Shown: in pieces, positions 1-11,633 of the stretch
Numbering within the stretch: the stretch's first letter is position 1
Layout: every line of letters starts with the position of its first letter
From: Branchiostoma floridae
Taxonomy: Eukaryota; Chordata; Leptocardii; Amphioxiformes; Branchiostomatidae
NCBI RefSeq assembly: GCF_000003815.2
Contig: NC_049988.1
Span: 12,400,372 to 12,464,371, forward strand
Reading direction: 5' to 3'
Length of the DNA stretch: 64,000 nt
The notes under the pieces: model-generated
Database searches by the model: none
Told to the model about the DNA's origin: nothing
What the model saw: the letters and a program-made list of their open reading frames with translations, nothing else
Translations under genes and position numbers: made by a program

Positions 1-1269
1 TGCAGCCATTAGTGTGCAGTATATCTCTCTCTTGTAGATAATCTTGCATCACACGACATGATGAATGCAGCAGTATGTATACTACCTGCAGCAGAAATTA
101 CCTCAAAAGTGGTTTATCATAACTCATCTATAAACTTCTGAGAGATAAAATGTGTCATGCAAAATGTATGCAAATTACAGTCATCTACAATGATCCTGGA
201 CAACGTAATCTACAATCACGTAAGATGAAAGATGCTATTTTTGATGGAGGTGTTCGAAATTGAACCATGATTGAACAGGGAGTGGTGATTCGGGATCGGT
301 CCATTCTTACTGGCCAAAGACCAAGCCAAGCTCACCTGTAAATATACTAACTTAAAGGTGTAATATATAATATAAATACAGTAAGTTGTAAAATGCAGAA
401 ATGTTTGTGGTGATTTTTTGTACATGGTTTTGTGCTGACTGCTCCACCATTTTTTTCTTCTGTCTTCTCCCCACCTACCCCTTGTCTAAGTCAATGACGT
501 ATTGGAAGCACCTATTCCAGTAAAGCGCATCACATTAAATACTTACAATTGAAAGCACAAATTAAAAATAGACTCGATCTTTGACACAAATTAAAGATAT
601 AACAGTCTTAGCACAGGGGCTAGTCAGGTTGCATCACAGTAACACTGTAGCAGCACGGTGTACTTGAGGACAATTTATTTGTAACTTTACTTATGGAACA
701 TGTAGTCTCAATAATATGTTATTGGTCTTTCATTAGTGAACTATTACAAATCACCTGATGGTTTGATCCAGTTAAAAGGTGTTTTTGTAAACCTATGTGA
801 AATTGGATCCATCCAGTTGAAAGTGAAACATTCATGTCATTGCTGTGGAATGTCTGAGTCTGTGCCAACATAAACAGTCTGATGATGTCATGTGTAAAGT
901 TTTTGCAAGCGGAATGTTGAAAGTGAATCATGTAGTTCAAGTGACTTATGTATCAGGAGGGGTGATTCTAAACAAATGTGAGAAAGGGTAAAAAGGAAAG
1001 GATTGTGCAACACTGGGTTTGTGACACATGAAAACTGTACTTGTATCGGGTGGCAACACACCTGACCACTCCCTGACCTATTGGAATGGAATAGTCTGAG
1101 CTGTTTATGGTTGGATCATATGATCGTCACACAAGTTCCGCAATTCGGGGTTCAACAGGTGCAAGGTACAGTGAGGTACGGAGTCTCTACTGCAGTTTTT
1201 CACTTACAGGTGGGTCTAGATCTCTCTTCAAGTGTAGACCCAGCACAAATAGTAGTTATTGCAGTTTAG
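1..1269. other. non-coding stretch, no gene seen
   Basis: No ORF here has splice sites or recognisable protein similarity. The segment near 1081-1190 has a diverged, partly matching copy near 1655-1780 (both contain variants of an 'aatggaa.agtct' block and a 'cgtcac...gttc' block about 580 bp apart), which suggests an old tandem duplication. Confidence 0.5.
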
Positions 1270-1278
1270 CTGTGGTTG

Positions 1279-1436
1279 ATCTTATCCCTCTCCAGTGTTA
1301 ATGACTGTAGAGTGTCCTCTACCATGGATAACTTAGAGGCCAGGTTAAAGTGCTGTCCTTCTAACTCATCACATGTGTCTCTGTACCCTTCTTTGTGGCT
1401 CTGGAGACTGCTGATTTTCTCTTCTAACATTGAAGA
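1279..1436 (-). pseudogene. relic copy of a coiled-coil exon of the RING gene
   Basis: On the minus strand this segment encodes a near-identical version of the coiled-coil exon at 11634-11837: EEKISSLQSHKEGYRDTCDE, then ELEGQHFNLASKLSMVE, ending in ERDK. Over about 150 bp only around a dozen bases differ. Homology stops abruptly at the EEK codons, so the first third of the exon is missing. At the 3' end the strong donor of the other copy (AAG|gtaagg) is replaced by AAGATCAAC, so the GT is gone and the frame stops after a few codons. I see no acceptor of good quality. This is best read as a truncated duplicate that can no longer splice normally. The alternative is a terminal exon of a short isoform, which would need transcript evidence. 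Confidence 0.6.
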
Positions 1437-2392
1437 GGCATATTTAACATTGCACTGCATATCCATAAAATCTCTGAATCAGCCATAATAAATTGTACCA
1501 TGACAAAGAATTACAATGTTCATAATTTGCAATGTTGTCAATCAATGCAATGTTGACTTTCCATATAGGAGTAATTCTAAACAAAGTAAGAAAATGATTG
1601 AATGTAATACATACATAATTATATAAAATGCCAATTCTGCTAATGCCTATTAGAATGGAACAGTCTAGGAATTGTTGACCTGTTTACACAATGGCAACAA
1701 TCCTTAGTTGAAGTGCTTATCACACGATTGTCACGGGTTGTGCACTTCAAAGTTCAGGTGTAGTGCATGGTGAGGTAAGGAGAACTTTGCCATTGCTATT
1801 GCTGTCTTCCTGTTATCATTTTGAGCTATCTTGTCATGCTTGTAAGCACTAACTGCATACATTAAGTCACATATCATAATCACTTGAAATTTGATGATGT
1901 GATCTTCATGTAGTACTAGAAGACATATGTCATAAGTAACTGCACAGAAAACTCCTTAGACTACTAAGTAATTACCATGATTGTGCATATAAGTCTAAGA
2001 GTGCCTTCCAGTCAGCTCTCATAAATGATAATGTTATGTGATAAGCACAAAAATTGGTAATGGTATGTGTTTCCTTTAGTATATTTTATGTAGGATAAGT
2101 TGCATTACTCAGTATATGCTGTTTGTGAATCACAATGTATTTGGGCATTTGTAATTGAACATTGGTCAAGTTACTTTAGTAGATGACCTTTGGGTTTAAC
2201 CTGGCAGACTGATGCAACAATATTTCCCATTGAGCCCCCAATTCCTGCCATGTGTCCAAACTGACTGAGGCTTGTCAAAAATGACAAAGTGACCCCAATG
2301 CTACATCAGCTGAGATTGTCCTCATCAAATTGACGACAGATTGAAGTACAATTCAACTTTTATTCCAGACAGCACCCTGACCTTGATTAAAA
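1437..2392. other. intergenic / 5' region of the IRG-like gene
   Basis: No coding exon was recognised. A good acceptor-like tract ('cttttattccag', ending at 2368) lies 25 bp before the ATG at 2393, so the first coding exon is probably preceded by a spliced 5' UTR exon somewhere in this stretch. Confidence 0.4.
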
Positions 2393-5326
2393 ATGGGAAA
2401 CGAGAAGAGCAAAAATACCCAAGAAGAAGTGGGTGCCACAGATGACTTCTCTGGTGTCCTCAAGTAATGGATGATGATGAGTAAGTTTTACTTTAATTTG
2501 TTCTTTGTGTACTTCCCTCAGCAAAAGTTCATCATAGTTAGTTTTGAAATGGCTTGAATCTATAAATGCTCCCCATTAATCATGCATATGCCTAACTCAG
2601 ACTTTATCTAAGTGGTAAATGAAGTGTGTAAAAAGAGGCTGTCGCAGCACTTACTTAGTTTGAAACTTCATATCATATTTGAATGACTTTTTCCCTGAAT
2701 TGGAGTTTGCAACAGCACTGTTGTCCGTTGAATTTCATCAAATGTAAATGTAAGCACAAATACTTTTTGCATGTGAGTCTGTTCTTGCCTATAGTGTTAG
2801 GGCTAGTTAATTCCATGAACAATTGAGGTATAGTTTTTGGTGTGTGTGCGAGTGTGTGTGTGCGTAAATGTTTTTTTTTTAAATATTAATTGTACTAGTA
2901 GGCAGTATAACAGTTGGATGAATTGTAATGATACACAAATATATTTGGTATATGTGTGGATAGGGGTCCAGGGAAGACATGGTCAACTTTGGACCCCCTA
3001 GTGTGTGACCTTCGTACTGCAGCAGAGCTTCTTTTTATCCTGGATGCGCTATGGTCTTGACATTTTTGCAGACATCTTTTAGTGTAAGGAAGAAGTTGTG
3101 TAGGTTTGGGCCCTCTGCTCTGAAATTGTGGGAATATTCTTGACGTTTGGTATGCTGGTAGAAGTAAAGATGGAAATGTACACAATGACAGACAGATTAT
3201 GCAAGTTAGAACTTAATAGGCACAATTAATGTGGAAAATCTGTAATTCCAGTGTTTTCCATATTAGGACTTATATACATGTAAAAATATATGACTCATGG
3301 CAGGTGAAACATTAACAGATAATGATTAAGCAAATTAGTCTAAGTTGCATAATTAATGTGAATATGCAAGAATTCCAGTGTGGTAATTGTTGTGAATTAC
3401 ATACTAACTTGTCTTGTGACCTGTGCAAGTTAATTAAAGGTGTACACCATGATGCATAGATTATGTAAGTTTGCAAGTCATTTGCACAATTTATTACAGG
3501 ATGCAAATATGGAGGTTTGCACAGGACTTCTATACAATCATCCAATACAATGTATATACATTTTGGTTAATAAGAAGACCATCATAGATAAAATAGATTA
3601 TGCTAATTACAACCTTACTTGACAATGCATACTCAAGGAGACAAATTGAATATGAAACAATAAATCTACAAAGGCTCTAAATATTTCATGAAGGTATGAG
3701 GTTTCCAAACTCTTGTTTCATTTTAGTCTTGATTTATATGTTATATGTTTAGGGTAAATTAGTGCATGTAACACCCCATCTTTTGTCAATTGCTTCACAG
3801 AGAGGCACCTCCACTAGATGTTGGTCTTCTTGAGATAAGTGAAGATGATTTGTCCCCACAACAAAGGAAGATGTTACATGAAAGAGCTGCAGATGGGGGA
3901 GGAAACATAACTGCTCAAGAAGCTCTAGACATCGCAGCTGCTAGTGAGTCAGAACCTGACAAGGTCAAGATTGGAATTGTTGGGGATGCAGGGGCAGGGA
4001 AGAGCACGTTTATCAACTCATTCCGTGGGTTGTCACCAGATGATGTGGGAGCTGCTAAAGTGTCTGCATTTGGACATGCCACAACTGAGTCAGAATCTTA
4101 TGATGTCCCTGGGAAAGCAGTAGTTCTTACTGACTTTCCTGGTGTCTTATTCAAGCCTAAGATGGAAGCCAGTAGTACAGATATCGATGGGACTGAAAAG
4201 GTTATCTTCAACACATCAAGTTACCTTGATCCCAATAAAGCAAAGATGCAAGAGTGTGACTTTTTCCTTATTTTTATGCCAAATCGGCCAGGCAACAATG
4301 TAGTCTGGATTGCAAAAGAAGTGCGCAAGATGGGGAAAAGACTTCTGTTTGTCAGATCACAAGCAGATGAAGACATTGAAAGGGCAAGGCATGACAACCC
4401 CAAAGACTTCCAACGAACATTGNNNNNNNNNNNNNNNNNNNNNNNNNNNNNNNNNNNNNNNNNNNNNNNNNNNNNNNNNNNNNNNNNNNNNNNNNNNNNN
4501 NNNNNNNNNNNNNNNNNNNNNNGTAAGGTGGATGAAGATGACATCTTCGTCCTTTGAAGACTGAAAGAACCTGTAGCCCGTGGTGACTATGACATGGGTG
4601 CCCTCCGTATAGCAATGCTCAACAGCCTTTCAACCTACAAGCAGGGTGTTCTGATAAAGAACATCCAAGACTTTTCCATGGCTACACTGATGAAGAAAGG
4701 GGAGGTGATGAGGAAAATAGTGTGGGGAGTAGCAGCTGGTGCTGCGGCAATCAGTGCTGTACCTCTTCCTGGCATAGGTGTGGCTATGGATATGGGTAAG
4801 TGGTTGTGCATTTATACCTACATGCTTGATGAAGTTATGCTGTCCAGCAAATTATCTACATAAACTTTCTATATATATTATGTCATGTAATCTATCAATA
4901 TTGACTTTGAAATTGGTGTGTTTTTTTTTTTAAACAGTGGCGGTGACTACAGCATATGTCAAAGTCCGCAAAGCTTTCAACATCGACGATGAATCTCTTG
5001 AGCAGTTGGCAAGTATTTGTAACAAATCAGCTCTGGCCTTGAAGAGGTTTCGTAACCGGAATTCAACACTATGGAGTGCTATAAAGAACAGCAGGGGTAA
5101 ACTGGCACTACGAAATCTTGCTGCTGTTGCATCATCTTCTGTCACAGTTGCTACCCTGGCCATAACAAGTGCTACAGCAAAGATAGCACTTCCAATCATC
5201 GGTGGAGTCATAGCTGCTCCAGCCTCCTTTGCCCTGATAGTGTTCCTTGTGAGAAAGTTCATTGATGAGATGGAGAAGTGTGCAACCAAACTGTTCAAGT
5301 TTGCTTTCAGCAATAATATGCTGTAA
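2393..5326 (+). CDS. IRG-like (immunity-related) GTPase, GKS type, with an in-frame TGA
   Basis: Exons: 2393-2463, 3801-4795 (interrupted by the N run 4423-4522) and 4938-5326. Splice phases agree (2, then 1). Seen: an N-terminus MGNEKSKN that fits an N-myristoylation signal; P-loop GDAGAGKS at about residues 85-92; switch-II motif DFPG at about 135-138; FLIFMPNRPGNNVVWIAKEV; a G4 position reading VRSQADED where IRGs usually have a T/NKxD motif; and a helical C-terminus with a hydrophobic Ala/Gly-rich segment (GVAAGAAAISAVPLPGIGVA). IRG proteins are dynamin-like GTPases of cell-autonomous immunity that act on membranes; membership is inferred from motif order and architecture. A TGA codon at 4555-4557 interrupts the frame between DDIFVL and RLKEPVARGD, so the copy is a nonsense allele, a pseudogene or a base error. 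A second, better donor (gtaagt at 2481) would give a different start (see findings). It precedes a related gene on the same strand. Confidence 0.75.
2839..2865. repeat. (TG)n microsatellite
   Basis: Interrupted TG dinucleotide array (tgtgtgtgcgagtgtgtgtg) in the first intron of the IRG-like gene. Confidence 0.8.
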
Positions 5327-5494
5327 GATATCTGCCTTATATAGTTTTGCACCCTAATAAGTAAAGGTGCACTCTCTCTGCACTTGCGTCAAGCNNNNNN
5401 NNNNNNNNNNNNNNNNNNNNNNNNNNNNNNNNNNNNNNNNNNNNNNNNNNNNNNNNNNNNNNNNNNNNNNNNNNNNNNNNNNNNNNNNNNNNNN
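5327..5494. other. spacer plus assembly gap hiding the 5' half of the next GTPase
   Basis: Only 68 readable bases follow the stop codon of the first IRG-like gene before 100 N (5395-5494). Sequence after the gap is already mid G-domain, so the promoter, start codon and P-loop of the next copy lie in the gap, which must be longer than its nominal 100 bases. Confidence 0.6.
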
Positions 5495-8400
5495 GATGAA
5501 GAGGCATACTTCAAGAGCTTTGGTGATGACATAAACGCATGCAGTGTGCTCTTGGTGTTCATTGCAAAGACAAGAAGCGAAGGACTTCTCACAATTGCAA
5601 GGAAGGCTAAAGAGATGGAGCTGAAAGTCTTGTTCATAAGGTACATATTGCACTTCCATGGACAAACTTTTGAATCAAAGTGTTTTTGCATTTATTTGGC
5701 CAGATTGGTCGATTGCAGATTTACATCAAAGTGATTGCATTACAAGAAAACAAAAGCTGAAGACTTGACATTTCACCTGAGTGTTATTTTGTGCAGGACA
5801 TGTCAGGATGAAGATGAACTCCAGCATACTGACAGCATCCGAAGGGTAGGACATATCTTGGAATTCTATAATGATTAAAAGGACACTTAGTCAAAAACAT
5901 TTTGCATCCATAGGTCATGCAATAGACCAAGAAATCCTGAGTTACATAATTATGAATTGTGCGTGTGTGTGTTTGATTTTTTCGTAGGAAGTCCACGAGG
6001 ACCTCAAGGCACACATTGATGATATTGACGTGACTGATATCTTCATTGTGAACACTCTGGACGACAAAATGGTTCAAGACAAATGGCACTTGGGCTCTCT
6101 CAGGGCAGCCATCCTCCATGCCATGGACCAGTTTGACATGACTGACAGGTAACATTATATGATGATATAATGATATACGCACAAAGCTATGTTTGTGAAG
6201 ATTAGTCATCCAGGATAATACAATAATTGGAGTTGAATCAGTCGATGCTACTGGATATATATAAGATTTTCATCAGATGTTTCAAACAACGTCTGCTGTT
6301 CTTCATGAGTGAATTGAAAATAAAAGTATGATTAAAATCTTATATATCGAGTAGTGTCGCCTGATTCAACTCCAATTATGCACCAAGCTGTTCACATTAC
6401 ATTTCGCCTGCTCTAAAGAATTTGCTACTCTCTGATCGATAGACAAATTCTACTACATTCTGGGAGACGATAACCCTTACTGTGTACAAGTAGGCAAATA
6501 TATCCATGAATGCTTATACTGTAGAACCAATAGTGTAAATGACAAGCTAGACCCAATATGTTGATTTATTCATAACTGTAGAAATCCATATATGCCTGTT
6601 TAGTTGTACTGTAAGTACATGTAGTTGTTATAGACCTTATGAAAGTCGCTGTACTTTTGTCGTGTCCATAAAGATTTCACAACATATCAGAATGAAAACT
6701 AAGGTAAATATTTCCATGACCTAAGTCCACATATTGATGATAACAGTAATGTGATGACAGCATTGGGCATTAGTGCTACTTCCTATTTTTTTTGTTCTTC
6801 TCAATTAACTTGTTCTCAATGTTTTGCATTCTCCCAAGTCGTCTAACGATTGCAATATACAAGCAAACTTGACAGCTGAGAAATCTTCTTTCAGAAACTT
6901 GATGCAAATGCAGATGGAAGGGATTATTGCACTGAACGAAGGCAAGAGCAGCAAACCAAGTGACCATATACTGAGGGCACTGTATGGCTGTCCAAGGACT
7001 ATCAAACCACTCTTACCAGACTGGAAGGCAGCGATCACCCCGGGTGCCAAATCATGTTCTACTTCTAATTTCAGCTCTGGGGGTTGTGTCATTGCGACAT
7101 TGAGCAAATACTAGTATATTTGCATTACTCAAGTCCAATTTCTATATATTATTAAACTTGGTCCATAAAGGCACATAATTCCATGCATCAGTTACCATGG
7201 AGTATCAAATTGGTGATACCACAAAATGTGGGCAAATTTAGTACTAGCAACAGTGTCTTGTTTATTATGGATATTGTTTTTACTCCACAAATCAACATCA
7301 AACAGCATTTTGGGGACTGAGATAAATGATTTGTTGATTAGACTGACAATCCTCAAGTTAAAAGACAAGATGATTTGATATTGCAAGACTTTAAGTGCAA
7401 TGGACAAAGTTATGGTCATACTGGAACATTATTTCTTGATGATGTGCTAAGTATATCATTCTGTAGTGTTACAGCAGCTTTGATATTCCTCATGATAATA
7501 CAAGTGGTGATAACACTTTTATACAGGGGTGATTGGCAAACCAGAAGCTGACATCAGAACATTCATCTGCTCCCTTCTTGGTCTTGATAACAACCTGCCT
7601 GAACAGACCAAGGACCCTGCCAAAGCAACAGTGTACCACAGCCCAGACCACCCCTGCAACATCTCTGTTGTACAGTTTCCCTCAGCCTCACTTACTCCTG
7701 GTAGTAAATTCTGATATACAATGTATAAGTAACACATTTACTAAACTTATATCATGGTTTTACTAACTTGCTTAGAATATGTATAATGTGTTCACACAAA
7801 AAATGTACAATGTTGAGTAATAAATGATTGTAAATCAATCAATATTCACAAGTGATTGTTGATTTAAACATTGTACATGTACTTATTTCAGTGATAGTGC
7901 AACATAAATATTTCNNNNNNNNNNNNNNNNNNNNNNNNNNNNNNNNNNNNNNNNNNNNNNNNNNNNNNNNNNNNNNNNNNNNNNNNNNNNNNNNNNNNNN
8001 NNNNNNNNNNNNNNTTTTCACTTTTTTTCTACCATAACCCAGACTGTCATGTGTAACAGTTAGTATTTGTTTGCACAATTCAGGACAACATGGATTTGTT
8101 TCCCGGTACATGGATTTCCACGGAGACAAGATGCAGGACTGTGATCTGTTCTTGGTCTTCTGCCAGGACAAAGTGACTGACGAGGCAGCTTGGGTGGCCA
8201 ACAAGGCTATGGAAATGAAGAAGAAGGTAAGTGCCTTGCTATACACATGTATTCTAAGTTGACAATCATGTACATTGCTAATCTTTGAGAATATGATTGT
8301 TAATTGTTTATTGGAACAGTAACCTAAAGACCAGCATAACAACAATTAAGAAGATAAAGTGGGCAACCTCAGACTGATGATAAATCATGATACTTTTGTT

Positions 8401-10328
8401 AGCTACACTGTAATAGTAGAGTAATTATTAGGGCTTTATTATATTTGCTTGGTATGATTTACACCAAGCACACCGGGTCATTGCTACTTTCTTGATAAAG
8501 TGTGTTGGGTCCTTTTATGTGTGGAAGTATAATTGATGCCATACACTTCCTCATACATGGGGCTACTCAGGCTTCATGTCCCCATCTGAAAGGACAATGC
8601 AACTCTTTTCCAGCCATGTCCAGTCTCGAGCAAAAACCCGGGCTTCTGTCTCCATGGAATTGGAACCAGATGTTCCGAGCATCTGTGCCAACATCTACAA
8701 AAAATGTATGCCATGGAGACACAATTACCAATTGGACTGCAATAACTAATATATGTGACAATCATCTTGTTTTCTATAGGTGCTCCTGATTGGATCAAAA
8801 TGTGACCAAACTGCTACTTTAGGGGCTGCTGCCAAGCTTCCAACTGAGGACACAGAAGACAGGGAACTCTGCAACAGGCTAACAGAGGAATTCAAAGTCT
8901 GAAACTAAACACTTCTATTTTTTTATATTTGACACATGTATGACATTTGGTGAAAAGGTTCATAACGTATTAATCTATTGACATCTGCTACCATGCTGAC
9001 ATCTTCTATTGACAGCAGTGCTATTTCACATAGATTTGGAAAAAATGTCACCAAAAAAAAAATGGTATTTGGATAATCCGAATTCAGAGAAACATGATGT
9101 CTGCACAATCATATCAGTTCTATAGTCATTTTCATACTTTCTTTCTTTAACTATCTTTCCTCCTTGTTTACAGGAACATCTGCACAAAGCAGGCAGTGAG
9201 GAGGTGATGGCTGCAAACAGCACCTTCATCATCAGTGATCAAGCTGATGATTTGCTGATGGGAAAGTTTGATGCAGCCAGGCTGAAGATAGCAATCCTGT
9301 CTCAGTTCAATGACTTGCAACAGCAGGTACAACACTTAGATTTTGCATAGTAATAGACTGTTTTTTCAGAGCTCACTGCAAGTTACGTATGATGTGGAAT
9401 AATATGTATACAGGGGTATACATAAATTTTGTAGTAGTGAGTTCATTATACATTTATTGATCATCCTAATTTCAGACTTTCTACACTTGTAGGCCTTTGT
9501 GATTTGCTGTCCGGACATGTCACCAGACTTTGTGATTGAAAAGTCAAGAGTGCTGAAGAAGATGGCATGGGTCCAGGCTGTCGATGCCATGGATGTCAAC
9601 CAGGGACCTTGCCTGTTGGTTGAAACACCAGTGAAGATAGGTGTGTGTACAAAAACTTGCTGAAATCTCTCTTACAAAGCAAAGCACAAAAATTGCAAAT
9701 TGTTGTAACCATAGGCAACCATGGCATAAAATGTATCTTCTGAGGCTTGTTCAAAAATCATAAGTGGTCACACTTAAAATCAATTTTTCACACTGGTCTG
9801 ATTATTACTATAGATGTGGATCGAAGAATCTCAGATGTAGTCATACTTGACACAAAAGACCCTTGTTGACCCTTATCTCAACATTTATGACAGTAAATGG
9901 GGCACATTTCATTCTATTAATCAAAATATCTTTCCTTTCCAGCAATGGCCAGGGAACTCTGCAAGCGGGCCCAGAAGTGTTTTGGACTTGACGAGGATTC
10001 CCTCACCAAGCTAGCAGCAATATCTGGTACAGACGTACAAGATCTGAAGATCTTTGTGCAAAGAAATCTTCCCATGTGCACAAAGTTGTTGTCAGATGAC
10101 ACAGACTGTGCCCCTCCAGATAACATCCGTACCTTAGCAAGCCTGCTGTCAAAAAACAGCAGCACTCTTCTGACCCTTGGGCTGGCAAACTGGTCATTCA
10201 CAACAACCATTCCTGTCATGGGATTTGGTGGGAAGGCACTGAATATTGTTGTCTACTTCTTGTGTAGGATGATTGACGAACAAGCAGAGTGTGCAAAGGA
10301 CCTGCACAACTTTGCATTCAACAAGTAA
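5495..10328 (+). CDS. tandem IRG-like protein: GTPase domain joined to a quasi-GTPase domain (5' partial)
   Basis: Exons: (gap) 5495-5640, 5797-5845, 5988-6148, 6895-7043, 7527-7700, 8084-8226, 8780-8896, 9174-9326, 9493-9640, 9943-10328; all junction phases agree. The first G-domain half (VLLVFIAKTRSEGLLTIARK, FIRTCQDED, then TDIFIVNTLDD) aligns with the upstream IRG-like gene, but its helical C-terminus is missing. After a linker, a second G-domain starts with VIGKPEADIRTFICSLLGL, where the P-loop GxxGxGKS has become GKPEADIR and the DxPG motif reads QFPS; yet it keeps an SKCD sequence at the G4 position. It ends in an IRG-like helical domain and TAA at 10326. Loss of P-loop residues recalls the vertebrate quasi-GTPase IRGQ. 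Donors at 7044 (gtgcca) and 8897 (gtctga) are weak. Without splicing at 7044 the frame stops at TAG 7112-7114, giving two separate genes instead. The second 100-N gap (7915-8014) could hide an exon. Confidence 0.65.
6224..6379. mobile_element. palindromic MITE in an IRG intron
   Basis: The ends are inverted repeats of about 50 bp with few mismatches: the left end begins ATTGGAGTTGAATCAG and the right end is CTGATTCAACTCCAAT. Both arms continue into a related 'ATATATAAGATTTT' block. Flanking TA dinucleotides are compatible with a Tc1/mariner-type target. There is no coding capacity. Confidence 0.7.
8440..8715 (-). mobile_element. SINE-like relic in an intron of the tandem IRG gene
   Basis: Read on the minus strand, the segment has the order 'gtcctttcagatggggac', 'gtatggcatc', 'acataaaaggaccc', 'actttatcaagaaagtagc', 'gacccggtgtgctt'. 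It resembles the conserved 3' body of tRNA-derived SINEs widespread in aquatic invertebrates. No intact box A/B head is visible, so it is probably 5'-truncated. The assignment rests on remembered consensus-like phrases, not on a search. Confidence 0.45.
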
Positions 10329-11633
10329 TTACAAACTTTAAGACTTTGTAAGGACTTACTAAGAAGAATGTGCTATGTTGATCGTTGAGTTTTACATGCT
10401 CTATAGCACATATGCCAGCTTCAATTTCTAGGGAAAAGCAATGGCATAACTCTTTCGAAATGTAACTTACTGAGCTACTGAGTAACGTAAAATGCAAGAT
10501 GAAGTCAGCTGACCTGACCAAGCAGCCAGAACATATCAGGTTTATGTTATCATATCATATTTCTAAGAACTAAGCTGTCAAAGCACTGTGGTATCTCTTG
10601 AAAACTTTTAATCTGCTGCACTTGTAATTGAATAGCAGCACACTAAGATTATCAAATATACACTGTCACAGTGAGTGAACATGCACAGAATCTTTGAAGT
10701 ATTGTAGTTTTAGTTGTGTTTTTAAAATCATTGGTTCATTATCAAAGAGCATATTACTATGGTGACATTTTGTTTATTAAGAACATCTTGCTGTAATTTG
10801 TAACACATCTTTGGTAAGTAGGCAGTAAGTCATATTTTCACATGAAATTGCACAAGACAATTGACAGACAAGGTGTGATTAAAAAACACAAAAATGTACA
10901 GATGGTTGGCTACTTAATGTTAGCACTAATTCATGTTTGTTACTATGAAAAAATTCATAAAATGATCATGTATGATACACATTAGTGTTATAGGTTAATA
11001 CATGTAATTGGAAAACTGGAAATGTGCACCTTTAAGTCATCTGTTATTTAACCTATTGCTTGCTGTTCCCCAGTTTGTCAGTGATGTTGAATCAGTCATC
11101 TTCTATGTTAATGGATGGATCAAAGTTGTGAGCCAGGATCCTCACCTACAGAACAGTTAAATACATTTTAGTGTGCTTGTCTTATTAGTCCAAGTATTAA
11201 ATATACTAAGCAATGTTTAAAGACTAACAGGTTATTGAATATACATCATTTAACTGAAATAAATGAATAATGATTCTATTGGTTTAAGGGGAGTTTGAGT
11301 TGAATCAATTCAAGCTATAATTTGGACATTTCAAGGTACTAGTATTTGGCTGCAATATTCAGATACAGATATTATTCTCCAAACATGACAAAATCTACAT
11401 TCCTAATGTATTAGTGATTATTACTACGATGTATATAATTGTATATTGGAAAAATGAACTACACATATACGGAATGTCATATTCAAGTTCAGTAATTTAG
11501 TAATTCAGATTTTGACATATATTTAAACCAGAATCTTATGATACCTGCAAAAACTGAAATCACAGCAAAAATGTAGCATACAAAGTAATGATAAAGCTCA
11601 ACGGTATACAAAAATAAAGATGTTGGGCCTTAC
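10329..11633. other. non-coding stretch between IRG and RING genes
   Basis: AT-rich with no splice-compatible ORF. It should contain the 3' UTR of the IRG-like gene. The last exon or exons of the minus-strand RING gene were looked for here and not found. Confidence 0.5.

Noticed and set aside
4555-4557. Selenocysteine or programmed readthrough at the in-frame TGA
   Set aside because: No cysteine at the matching site in the paralogue and no recognised SECIS element downstream; mutation or error is simpler.
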